Shown here: positions 19,635 to 28,196 of the stretch, in pieces | Layout of the letters: each line of letters opens with the position of its first letter | How positions within the stretch are numbered: position 1 is the stretch's first letter | Assembly (NCBI RefSeq): GCF_000969985.1 | Contig: NZ_CP009526.1 | Location: 4,154,001-4,218,000 of the forward strand | Reading direction: 5' to 3' | Source: Methanosarcina barkeri str. Wiesmoor | GTDB taxonomy: Archaea > Halobacteriota > Methanosarcinia > Methanosarcinales > Methanosarcinaceae | Length of the DNA: 64,000 nt | Notes under the pieces: model-generated | Databases searched by the model: none | The model's input: the letters and a program-made list of their open reading frames with translations, nothing else | What the model was told of the DNA's origin: nothing | Translations under genes and position numbers: made by a program

Positions 19635-20312
19635 ATGGGTGAATTAGTAAGTAAAGGTAAAAGTAGTGAAATACAAATTCCAATCGATTCTATTATACTT
19701 GAAGGAAACCTCACAATTCCTGAAGGAACAAAAGGAATTGTTGTTTTTGCACACGGCAGCGGGAGCAGTCGTTTTAGTCCTCGGAATAGGTATGTTGCGC
19801 AGGAACTTCAGAAAGAAGGCCTTGGAACACTGTTATTTGATCTGTTGACAGCTGAGGAAGAGAGAATTGATATGATAACTGCGCACCTCAGGTTTGATAT
19901 TGACATGCTTGCAAACCGGCTTGTTAACGTAACAAACTGGCTTTTAAGCAATCCTGATACTAAAAATCTTAATATAGGTTACTTTGGTGCCAGTACGGGA
20001 GCTGCAGCCGCACTCATAGCTGCAAAAGAGCATGCGAATATTATAAAGGCGGTAGTTTCCAGAGGAGGAAGGCCTGATCTGGCTGAAAAAGCCCTGCCGG
20101 ATGTAAAGGCACCAACACTACTTATTGTAGGTGGAGAGGATTATCAAGTAATAGAAATGAATCAGTGGGCATTAGACCGATTGAAAGCAGAACAAAAAGA
20201 ACTTAAAATTGTTCCCGGAGCAACTCATCTTTTTGAAGAACCGGGAACATTAGAACAAGTCGCAAATCTGTCTGGAGAATGGTTTAAAAGACATCTTCGA
20301 GAAGAAAAATAA
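19635..20312 (+). CDS. Alpha/beta hydrolase, dienelactone hydrolase-like
   Basis: 225 residues of alpha/beta hydrolase fold. The oxyanion strand VVFAHGSGSSRFSPRNRYVA, nucleophile elbow GYFGASTGAAAAL (Ser), an acid in VGGEDYQVIEMNQW and the catalytic His in VPGATHLFEEPG are all in order. The ATG at 19635 has GGGGGGT 6 nt upstream. In bacteria this domain often forms a single protein with the phosphoribosyltransferase that precedes it here. The pair probably acts together on an unknown nucleotide-linked substrate. Confidence 0.9.
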   Translation: MGELVSKGKSSEIQIPIDSIILEGNLTIPEGTKGIVVFAHGSGSSRFSPRNRYVAQELQKEGLGTLLFDLLTAEEERIDMITAHLRFDIDMLANRLVNVTNWLLSNPDTKNLNIGYFGASTGAAAALIAAKEHANIIKAVVSRGGRPDLAEKALPDVKAPTLLIVGGEDYQVIEMNQWALDRLKAEQKELKIVPGATHLFEEPGTLEQVANLSGEWFKRHLREEK

Positions 20313-20370
20313 TAAGCAAATAAATAATAAGCAAATAAATAATAAGCAAATAAATAATAAGCAAATAAAA
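20311..20370. repeat. 15-bp tandem repeat, four copies
   Basis: AATAAGCAAATAAAT is repeated four times, starting within the stop codon of the hydrolase gene. The stop is inside the first unit's left edge. Confidence 0.9.
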
Positions 20371-20562
20371 CTGATAAGCAGTATATTTGACAAAAGTAGT
20401 TTTAATTAGTTTTCAAATAGACTGCTAAGCATTATATTTGACAAAATTAGTTCTCAATACACAGTATTATTTTTTTACAATTTATAGAAAATGAAATTGT
20501 AATCAATGAAATAAAGACTTTTCTCGTGATTTGTCAGTTTAAAAAAACCCAAGCGTTTTGCC

Positions 20563-21339
20563 TTATTGGAAATATATTACATGAAGGATGTACTCTGTAT
20601 TTGGAGCTGCATCCATAATACATTCATAAGACGCGGTTGGTGGGGTACTCGAAAGATAACCAGTATATATTCCTACCGATGTGTAGTAACCAGCAAGTTC
20701 TCCATATTTGGCCATGAGTTTATCTTGAGTAGTTCTCTCACCATCATATAGAATGACAAGATCTTTTGTATCATCAGGAAAATAGGTATGGTCTTGAAAA
20801 TTGGTCAGGAAGAGTTTAAACTTAGGGTTATAGCTTTGAATCTGTGTTAACCAGAGATCACGCTCCTTGTTGCTGGCATGATTAGGGTTTCCTGTTAATT
20901 TCCACTCCATATCAATATTTACACCTATGACACTTTTGTGATGACCGTATCTCGAAAGTACAATATCGATCAAATCAGCTACATCAACCTCATTAGGTTG
21001 AATTGAAAGAATTACCTTCAATCCGTCTCTATCGAATCTATCCAGATAAGGCTCAACTTTGTCAGTCTGATTATAACTGTAAATTTTTCCATTTTTTTCA
21101 AAAGGAAAAGGCACATATGTGAGTTTACTTTCATGTGCCTGAGCGACGACCAAGTCAACTACTGCAGATTTACCTCCAAACTGTCTCGCAGCTTCAGACC
21201 AGTCTTCAGCAGGCTTCGAAAAATTACAATTATTCCAGACTCCTTGGAAACATGCTGGTCGTGGAGGAGTGACTGAGGCAAAATAAAACAGAATTATGAA
21301 AAAAATTAAGAGTGTCGATCCCAATAAAATGTATACCAT
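20563..21339 (-). CDS. Membrane-anchored glycosidase-like (TIM-barrel) protein
   Basis: 258 residues. One N-terminal membrane helix (residues 3-24) anchors a roughly 230-residue outer domain. The domain shows alternating strands and helices of a TIM barrel: GVWNNCNFSKPAEDW, VVDLVVAQAHESKLTYVPFP, GLKVILSIQPNEVDVADLIDIVL, SVIGVNIDMEWKLTGNPNHA, FLTNFQDHTYFPDD, VGIYTGYLSS. The IDMEW stretch recalls the acidic catalytic strand of GH18-like enzymes. It is about 70% identical by eye to the secreted protein at 23812-24684. It lies 14 bp after the synthase gene on the same strand, so it probably acts on the polymer made there, like the hydrolase part of PgaB. Confidence 0.75.
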   Translation of the reverse strand: MVYILLGSTLLIFFIILFYFASVTPPRPACFQGVWNNCNFSKPAEDWSEAARQFGGKSAVVDLVVAQAHESKLTYVPFPFEKNGKIYSYNQTDKVEPYLDRFDRDGLKVILSIQPNEVDVADLIDIVLSRYGHHKSVIGVNIDMEWKLTGNPNHASNKERDLWLTQIQSYNPKFKLFLTNFQDHTYFPDDTKDLVILYDGERTTQDKLMAKYGELAGYYTSVGIYTGYLSSTPPTASYECIMDAAPNTEYILHVIYFQ

Positions 21340-21353
21340 ACTGTCTTTCTTAA

Positions 21354-23438
21354 TTATCTCACCTCAATAATCCGCGGACCGAATTGTATTTTCAACCCTC
21401 TCCCTGTTAGATAGCACAGGTAAAGGTAACTGATCGTTACAACTTTAATTGTTGAGTAAACCAAAACATAAGGAATCAGCATTGGCAGTAATTTTTTGTC
21501 TTTTGAAAAAAGTGAAGCAGTGAATACGATGAATATCAGCACAGGAAGAATGGAGTATGAGAGCCCACGCAGAGATATCAGCAGGAGATTATCGTATTGA
21601 AGAAGCAAATAGGGCAGAAACATAACCAGAATAATGGAACAAACTCCAATGATGTAGCCCAAGTAATTGAGTACCATCCATGCATTCCTCATTGCCCAGT
21701 GTCTATGAAGCCGCCATACCTGGAGATTGCCGTACCACCACCGTTTCCTTTGCTTATACCATGCCCTGAACGTTTCAGGTGCATTCGTGTAAACTTTGGC
21801 TTTTGGTTCTCGGATAATTTTCATGGATTTTTTAAGGGCTTTTATCGTAAAATCTGCATCCTCAACAATCGTCTCGTCACTGAATCGAACAGATTCACAT
21901 ACCTCGCGCTTGACAGCAGTGAGCGGGCCGGGACAAACAAGAATATTACCACTTAAACTCTGAAGGTACCGAGTTATCTCCTGTTCTATAAGATACTCAA
22001 TCATCTGGAAGTACTTCATAATTCGCTTTTTTCCCTGACTATTATGGATAAAAACATTTCCTGCTACTATCTGCGCGTCATTATTAGTGATGAGACATTC
22101 TACTAATGAACTCACTGCATTGGCTGACATGTACGAATCAGAGTCCGTAAAGATTAGAATATCCCCTTTTGCATCTTCAATTGCTCGATTGAGAGCATTG
22201 GCCTTTCCTACATTCGCCTTAAGATCAATAAATTTCACCGGATATTTTAAAACGATCTCTGCAGTCCGATCAGTGGAACCATCATTTACAACTATTACTT
22301 CCATTTCACCGTTATAATCCTGATTAAGGATCGACTCAAGGCATGAACCTATCGTTTTTTCCTCATCATATGCCGGAACTATAATAGAAACCAATCCATG
22401 ATACCCAGTATCCTGAATATTCTGAGGTTGACAGCTATTTTTACTCCTTCTTATGTTCCAACCGGATAAAAATTTCCATATAACAAAAAACGAAAGTGGT
22501 AGCAATGAAGTTATGATAAAGAACCAGAAATAGACTACCATAATTTTGTTGACTTCAAGACTTCCAATGGCAGGGTTACCACCTTTCCATGTCCCCACAG
22601 GAATAATTGCAAGTACAACTCTTCCTACAGATTTATATTTTGTCATCTGAGATATGCCAGTGATCACGTCTTTTGGGGTATTTACCTCAACATCATCCAT
22701 TCTGACGGTTATATTTTTTTCGTCTGTTGAAGACAGATAGTCAATGAGGAACTGGTTCACATATGGATTCCAATCCATTGCATGGAGAACAATAGTCTGA
22801 GGATGATCTTCCCTGATTTTTGCAGATGCCGCCTGGAATCGAGGATCATCAAAACTTTCCATTGTACGCCAATTCCATGTATATTCATCTATGTGCGTTC
22901 CATTTGTTTTCAGGGAAGGCAGTCTTGTTGCAACTTTCGTGCTCTCTATTGCCTGTCTCACTGATGGATCTGTCGGTATTCCATAGATATCAAAAGGGGA
23001 AATGAACACTCTCGGGACGAGTCCGGCCTTTTCAAAGACCAGCTTTCCTTTTTCAACATTTTCTTTTGCCTGGAAAGGCTTCAGGGTGGAATAGTTTTCA
23101 TGTTCCCATCCGTGGACCCCCATAATAACTCCCCTATCCTGTGCGTTTCTCAGCGCATTGAGAAGTTCCGGCTCATCCAAGATAGTTATTCTTCCGAACA
23201 TAGCATCGTTTAAGTGATTGACTTCTGTACAAAGGAATACTCCTAGAGGAAGGGTAATTAATATCGCCAAAAAGAATGAGATAAGTGGTACCTTTTTTTT
23301 AAAAATTAGCTTATTAGACAAACCAGGGAATTTTTTTTCGATCATCCCTGCCTCCTTTTGAGTAAACCTGACATTAGATTGATTTACCACGTAATTTTCT
23401 TGAGATTTTTCAAAATCCGCAAGCTGTTTCTTGCTCAC
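21354..23438 (-). CDS. Membrane GT2 polysaccharide synthase with permuted deacetylase-like domain
   Basis: About 694 residues. After a membrane helix (about 50-70) an outer domain contains, in this order, MGVHGWEHENYS, a PSPF-like FISPFDIYGI, IVLHAMDW, then ITVRMDDVEVNT and VVLAIIPVG. These are DUF2334/NodB deacetylase motifs with the normally first DD strand moved to the end. Two membrane helices lead to a cytosolic GT2 domain: VSIIVPAYDEEKTI, VVNDGSTDRT, FTDSDSYMS, VEDADFT and QRKRWWYG (the QxxRW motif of processive synthases). Four C-terminal helices follow. Likely makes and deacetylates a beta-linked amino-sugar polymer. The GTG at 23438, with GGGGGATC upstream, is chosen; the frame extends to a TTG at 23489. 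Confidence 0.85.
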   Translation of the reverse strand: MSKKQLADFEKSQENYVVNQSNVRFTQKEAGMIEKKFPGLSNKLIFKKKVPLISFFLAILITLPLGVFLCTEVNHLNDAMFGRITILDEPELLNALRNAQDRGVIMGVHGWEHENYSTLKPFQAKENVEKGKLVFEKAGLVPRVFISPFDIYGIPTDPSVRQAIESTKVATRLPSLKTNGTHIDEYTWNWRTMESFDDPRFQAASAKIREDHPQTIVLHAMDWNPYVNQFLIDYLSSTDEKNITVRMDDVEVNTPKDVITGISQMTKYKSVGRVVLAIIPVGTWKGGNPAIGSLEVNKIMVVYFWFFIITSLLPLSFFVIWKFLSGWNIRRSKNSCQPQNIQDTGYHGLVSIIVPAYDEEKTIGSCLESILNQDYNGEMEVIVVNDGSTDRTAEIVLKYPVKFIDLKANVGKANALNRAIEDAKGDILIFTDSDSYMSANAVSSLVECLITNNDAQIVAGNVFIHNSQGKKRIMKYFQMIEYLIEQEITRYLQSLSGNILVCPGPLTAVKREVCESVRFSDETIVEDADFTIKALKKSMKIIREPKAKVYTNAPETFRAWYKQRKRWWYGNLQVWRLHRHWAMRNAWMVLNYLGYIIGVCSIILVMFLPYLLLQYDNLLLISLRGLSYSILPVLIFIVFTASLFSKDKKLLPMLIPYVLVYSTIKVVTISYLYLCYLTGRGLKIQFGPRIIEVR

Positions 23439-23489
23439 CCATGATCCCCCATAAGAAAAGCCCAATATTAAATTGAGATATAGAATCAA

Positions 23490-23811
23490 GTAAAATAAAT
23501 CGAATTGAATATAACTATTTTTATATTAATCAAAAATATAAAATAAATAGATTTTGAAGCATTTGTTCTAAAAAATTGTTCTAAAAAATTGTTCTGAAAA
23601 ATTGTTCTGAAAAATAGTATATCTTAGAGAAAAATAACAAAGAATGATTAAATAGAAGTACGTTGGTGATTTCATTCCAGACAGGCTTTTATTTATAATG
23701 GAACAAGGAAAGAAAAAGTCCAAATAAATATTATAAATAGATTGGCGGGAAATATTCCCGCAAAAATTAGAGGTAAATCACAATTCTACAAATATACTTT
23801 GATCCACCTCA
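23490..23811. repeat. Intergenic region with four 13-bp repeats
   Basis: 322 bp between the synthase and the secreted paralogue. GTTCT(A/G)AAAAATT repeats four times at 13-bp spacing (23565-23616). The rest is AT-rich without a gene and should contain the synthase promoter. Confidence 0.6.
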
Positions 23812-24684
23812 TCAGTCATCTATTGCGTGCAAGATATACTTCGTATTCGGGGCTGCATTCATAATGTTTTCATTAGATGCTGTTCGGGGAGTATTTGAAG
23901 AATAACCTGTGTATATTCCAACTGAGGTATAATGACTTGCAAGATCCTGGTATTCTTTCAGGATCTCATTCTGAGTACCTTCGCCATCGTACAGGATAAA
24001 AAGATCTTTTGTGTCATCAGGGAAATAGGTATGGTCTTGAAAATTGGTCAGGAAAAGTTTATACTCAGAGTTATAACTTTGAATCTTGGTCAACCAGAAA
24101 TCACGCTCCTTGTTGCTGGCATGGTTCGGGTTTCCTGTTAATTTCCACTCCATATCAACATTTACACCAATAACACTCTTATGATGGCTATATCTCGAAA
24201 GTACAATATCAATCAAATCAGCTACATCAGCCCCATTAGGCTGAATTGAAAGGATAACTTTCAAGCCTTCATCATCGAATCTGTCGAGGTAAGGTTCAAC
24301 TTTGTCGGTCTCGCCATCACTGTAAATGTATCCCTTCTTTTCAAAAGGAAATGGCAAGTATGCGAGCTTGTTTGCATGCGCTTGAGTAACGACCAGGTCG
24401 ACCACACCATCTTCACCTCCAAATTTCTTGGCAGCTTCAGACCAGTCTCCAGCAGGTTTTGAAAAATCACAATTATTCCAGACACCTTTCAAAGGCCCAT
24501 TTGCCAATATTATACTATCTGTCGATGCCTCGTTATTTGTAAGTATTTTATTTGCTTCGGCATTTTTTTGAGTGACGTGGTCAGGTACAACAGCCTTGTT
24601 AATGGTTGAACCTAATGCAGCCGGCGCGGTTGTTAAAATAAGGCATGTTACCAGGAATAGGGTTCCCAGCTTTCTTTTTAGCAT
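23812..24684 (-). CDS. Secreted glycosidase-like (TIM-barrel) protein
   Basis: 290 residues with a classic signal peptide (KRKLGTLFLVTCLILTTAPAALG, cut near residue 26) and a 40-residue linker. The same domain as in 20563-21339 follows: GVWNNCDFSKPAGDW, VVDLVVTQAHANKLAYLPFP, VILSIQPNGADVADLIDIVL, VIGVNVDMEWKLTGNPNHA and VGIYTGYSSN. It is the exported version of the membrane-anchored paralogue. The two flank the synthase gene, which supports a joint role in trimming or releasing an extracellular polymer. The family name is not certain; no biochemical function is proven by sequence. Confidence 0.75.
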   Translation of the reverse strand: MLKRKLGTLFLVTCLILTTAPAALGSTINKAVVPDHVTQKNAEANKILTNNEASTDSIILANGPLKGVWNNCDFSKPAGDWSEAAKKFGGEDGVVDLVVTQAHANKLAYLPFPFEKKGYIYSDGETDKVEPYLDRFDDEGLKVILSIQPNGADVADLIDIVLSRYSHHKSVIGVNVDMEWKLTGNPNHASNKERDFWLTKIQSYNSEYKLFLTNFQDHTYFPDDTKDLFILYDGEGTQNEILKEYQDLASHYTSVGIYTGYSSNTPRTASNENIMNAAPNTKYILHAIDD

Positions 24685-24757
24685 CGTATCACCTTTGGGT
24701 TGGGTTTTTAGAATTTAAGTAAATTTAAAAATATTGAGAAAATTATATTTTCCCCAA

Positions 24758-24862
24758 AGCCGATACAGTTGTTAAAATAAAGTTGTCACTAGAAATAAGG
24801 TTCCCAGCTTTCTTTTTAGCATCGTATCAACTTTGGGTTGAATTCTTATAGGGACTTAAGTG
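24758..24862 (-). repeat. Second copy of the 5' end of the secreted paralogue
   Basis: This stretch repeats 24620-24720, the signal-peptide start and ribosome region of the gene at 23812-24684, about 138 bp further upstream. Shared words include TTCCCAGCTTTCTTTTTAGC and ATCGTATCA(C/A)CTTTGGGTTG. It is either a local duplication or the remaining start of a third tandem copy. Confidence 0.8.
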
Positions 24863-25800
24863 AAATCAAAACACATACAGTAAAAGTAATTTTTCCCAAA
24901 TATTTTTCAAAATTCCATATTACGTACTCGTAATACTTACTTTTCCGAACTAATCTAATCAGGTAGGGATTTTTGAATTCTTCAACAGAATTCCCTGATC
25001 AGGTTGGCTCTATACGGGTTTTAAGATTCCTATTACGTCTGCGTAATATTTTTCGAGCCGATCCAATTAGGTTCTCTGCGATTTAGTGAGATGGATACAT
25101 TGCACACAGAGTATCCACTCTCCAATAACGTATAGGGATTAGTCACTGGAGACGGCCGGAAACAAGAAACTTTGGCTTCTATAAATCAAAAATGCTACTG
25201 ACCACAGAATAGTAGCCTTCTGGTCAATATCATCTATTTATCTGCTACAGCCTTTAGCCAGATCAACTCTCCTTTTTAAAAAGGTTTGATTCACCATTAT
25301 TGAATTTCTGAGTTGACACACCTGGTTATGTGACCTTGTTATAAAATATTTTTGGTATTTTAATAAAGAAATTTACATAGTTTGTGGTTAAAGCAGCAAA
25401 CCCCCAGGAATTAGCTTGAATTTCGAAAACTTCATCTCTACGATTTCTCCCCTGTATCTATTTGTATTTGAGAATAGACACCATAAAATTATCTAATCCA
25501 ATTATAAAAATAAATAGTAATAATAACTCAAGTATATTAATTGCAGGCAGAAAGCTGAAAACGGAGTTAAAAAGTTCCAACAAGGATAAACATAAAAGTG
25601 ATAAAAAAGAAAAAACCACTGTAAAATCCCCTGAAGCGGGAAATACAGGTTAATTTTAAGTTCGAGAACTTTATAGAGCTTCTATAGATGGAAAACTTAA
25701 ACTGGAGATCAGGGAATAATGTGGATCCTTGAAAGACCTGAGACATTTCTGACTATCTATAAATATGGTCAAATCTCCAGTGAAAAGTTAATGATATCTT
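24863..25800. other. Gene-poor 940 bp
   Basis: AT-rich sequence with short dyads: ATTACGTACTCGTAATAC near 24920, GAATTC...GAATTC around 24975-24993, and a second ATTACGTCTGCGTAATA near 25031. The two latter ACG(T)..CGTAAT words with nearby GATCCAATTAGG-like text look like an old duplication. A 63-codon Lys-rich frame at 25462-25653 is not convincing. It ends at the MITE. Confidence 0.5.
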
Positions 25801-25996
25801 GTAACTACTCAGCCTATAAAAAACAGAATCAATAGCCATCTTTATTAAAATTTAATAAATAAATTTCTGCAAATTGATTTTCTTAAACTGTTGGCGATTA
25901 ACTGCGTTGCTTCCTTTTCCATAGGTTATTTTTCGGAGTCTTCGTTTTCACTAGAATCAAAATCAACAGACATGTTTTGATAGGCTTAATAGTTAC
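25801..25996 (+). mobile_element. 196-bp MITE, copy A
   Basis: Terminal inverted repeats GTAACTACTCAGCCTAT (left) and GTAACTATTAAGCCTAT (right end, read inward) bound a non-coding 196-bp unit. It is flanked by a perfect 8-bp direct repeat GATATCTT (25793-25800 and 25997-26004), which marks it as an insertion. The body matches the reversed copy at 33034-33229 over its full length. GTAA ends and 8-bp target duplications are typical of IS66-family elements, so an IS66-type transposase is the likely mover. Confidence 0.88.
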
Positions 25997-26016
25997 GATA
26001 TCTTATCTATATCAAC

Positions 26017-26424
26017 TCAGGCAGGAGATTCCTTGTTCATGATATAAGCAACCATTTCAGGATCGATTTTGTTTTCCCTTGAAACTTTTGCTTCAATATC
26101 TTCATTGGATTTACCTTCGATTCTCATTTCTTTTATTCTTTCAATAACCGAAGATGGAACGGTGTAGTATTCGTTTATATCCTTTCTGTGGCCCCAGACA
26201 TCACCTTCGAGAAGCTGGATTTTTTGCAGTTCAAGGAACATCTCTATGGACTTTGAGATTGTGCCTAGGTAGGATTTCGGTAACTGAATTACTTCAATCT
26301 TAGGGCAGGTTTCAACCAGTCCAAATACATCCTTGTTCGAAGGCCTGAAAGCCAGGTGAACAATGCGTTCATTAGGATTCAATGTAAAGATTTCTTCTCT
26401 TGAGCTAACTACTCTGATTTTCAT
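26017..26424 (-). CDS. DUF1699 family protein
   Basis: 135 residues. MKIRVVSSREEIFTLNPNER and VHLAFRPSNKDVFGLV are, in my memory, the hallmark of DUF1699, a small cytosolic family of Methanosarcinales. The C-terminal part has a helix-rich segment with KEMRIEGKSNEDIEAKVSRE, resembling a helix-turn-helix, and ends with MVAYIMNKE. The start ATG has GGGGGG 6-7 nt upstream. Function unknown; a DNA- or RNA-binding role is possible. The MITE copy A sits only 20 bp past its stop, so the element may supply the 3' end of its mRNA. Confidence 0.75.
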   Translation of the reverse strand: MKIRVVSSREEIFTLNPNERIVHLAFRPSNKDVFGLVETCPKIEVIQLPKSYLGTISKSIEMFLELQKIQLLEGDVWGHRKDINEYYTVPSSVIERIKEMRIEGKSNEDIEAKVSRENKIDPEMVAYIMNKESPA

Positions 26425-27008
26425 GTTTTTCCCCCCACTATGAAATTGTTATGTTTTTATTGATAGAAGTTACTTTCACTGACTATAAATGTTTATCTTA
26501 TAGTCCAGTTATTTTTTATACAGTATTCGGTATCTCCTGCTTCCGTAATTTTCTGCAATTAAACAAATGAACGAACAAAGTGAATGAATTGTTGTGATTC
26601 AAAGGCTGGAATTAGCCAGCTGGGAGAATTGTTAGATTAAAGTTGATGTTAGTTAACGGAAATATAGTGAAATAATATGTACTTCAGAATATTTAAGAAA
26701 ATATTAGCAAATATACATGAATAAGTAGGAAAAATTATATATCATTTGGATCTTACAGACTGAAGTTATCATATATGGAGAACAGCTCAAAAAGTTTACC
26801 TTTGTAAATAAAATACTGTAGCTCAGATAATAATTAAATTAGTTTGGAAATAGAAGCTAATCAAGTTAGTTTAAAAATAGAATTTTTTGAGTATTAATTA
26901 CTTAAACGTTAATTAAATTCAGGATAACTAGTTATTTGATAATCGACTAAACAAGCTAATAGACCAAGAAACTTCATCAATACCAGAGAACTTTATTGGG
27001 GTTTTGCC
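26425..27008. other. Intergenic, promoters only
   Basis: About 580 bp between divergent genes. Very AT-rich, with repeated TAATTAAATTAGTTT-like words around 26830-26930. No gene or RNA seen. Confidence 0.4.
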
Positions 27009-27902
27009 TTGCAGGAAACAAAAAAAATTATGTTGTTGATATTAGCAGTATTACTTTCACTTCAAGCTATCACTTGCAGTGCTTCTGCTAAAACTATTTA
27101 TGTAGAGCCTGGAAACTCGATTCAGAAAGCGGTAGATAATGCTCATTCCGGAGATACAATAATCGTAAAACCGGGGACATACAATGGAGACATTGAGATC
27201 TCAACTGCGAATATAACTATAATGTCAAGCAGTCCATATAAAGCAATAATTAAAACTAAAGGCGACGCTTTTAATATTTATGAAAGCTACGTTACAATAA
27301 AAAATTTTGACATAAGGGGCCCAGGGAAATCTTCAGGTATTTGTTTTTCATTTAGTCGCAGCGAAGGTACTAACGGTGCTTTTTACTGCACAGTCCAAAA
27401 TAACAAGATATCTAACTTTAGCATGGCTGCAGATGTTGGTTTCTATCTGTACAGCGGAAGCGAGTATATTCTTGATAATGAGATTTACAACTGCGAAACA
27501 GGAGTATACGCCTTTGATCTTATGTTTGAAGATATGACAGTTAGTGGAAATCGAATTACAAGCTGTGACAATGGACTATATCTTGTTGATGCTCCATGTA
27601 CCATTACCAATAATAATTTTAACAATACAGTGAATGTAAATATCGGTGATGGAACCGTAAACATTTTCAACATTACGAAAACAAGTGGAGAAAACATTGT
27701 AGGCGGCTCTTATCTGGGAGGTAACTACTGGGCAACCCCTTCAGGTAACGGCTTTTCACAGACACACTCCGATAAAAATGGAGATGGCTTTGCAGACGAA
27801 CCATATAAATTGGAAGGTTCTGGTTATGTTGATTATCTACCTCTCGTACCTTTAAATGCCTCATTTGTTGCTTTTTCGGAATCTCCTGAGCAGGAAGAGT
27901 AA
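27009..27902 (+). CDS. Secreted right-handed beta-helix protein (NosD/PbH1 type)
   Basis: 297 residues. A signal peptide (KKIMLLILAVLLSLQAITCSASA, cut near residue 28) leads into TIYVEPGNSIQKAVDNAHSG and DTIIVKPGTYNGDIEIS, the standard start of the archaeal NosD-like beta-helix. Repeating YVTIKNFDIRG, YCTVQNNKISNF, YILDNEIYNCETGVY and MTVSGNRITSCDNGLYL rungs follow. An IVGGSYLGGNYWATPSGNG-type end caps the helix with a DKNGDGFADEPY Ca-binding-like loop. No anchor is seen. Probably a cell-surface carbohydrate-binding or -cleaving protein. The start is TTG. Confidence 0.85.
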   Translation: MQETKKIMLLILAVLLSLQAITCSASAKTIYVEPGNSIQKAVDNAHSGDTIIVKPGTYNGDIEISTANITIMSSSPYKAIIKTKGDAFNIYESYVTIKNFDIRGPGKSSGICFSFSRSEGTNGAFYCTVQNNKISNFSMAADVGFYLYSGSEYILDNEIYNCETGVYAFDLMFEDMTVSGNRITSCDNGLYLVDAPCTITNNNFNNTVNVNIGDGTVNIFNITKTSGENIVGGSYLGGNYWATPSGNGFSQTHSDKNGDGFADEPYKLEGSGYVDYLPLVPLNASFVAFSESPEQEE

Positions 27903-28196
27903 CTTTGAAAACTTAGTTTACTTATAAAAGTATCAATCATCCAACTTCATAGAAACAAAGTGAAGATACCGAATTGAAAGTAAACTAGAACGTTAAATTT
28001 ACATTAAGAAGGTCAGTATTAAAAACAGATACGGAAGATCCTTCTTACCAGCAAGGATTTTCCTGACTGATATTTATAAAGGCAAGGTTTATGAGCATAT
28101 CTTGCCTTACTTATGGAATAATCTTATTTTTACCAATTAAAACTGGTACCATTCTGCAGGCATGACAGATCAAGATTGGGAATCTATACAATTATA

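Noticed and set aside
25462-25653. 63-codon Lys/Asn-rich open frame
   Set aside because: Low-complexity composition, no ribosome site and AT-rich surroundings; likely chance.
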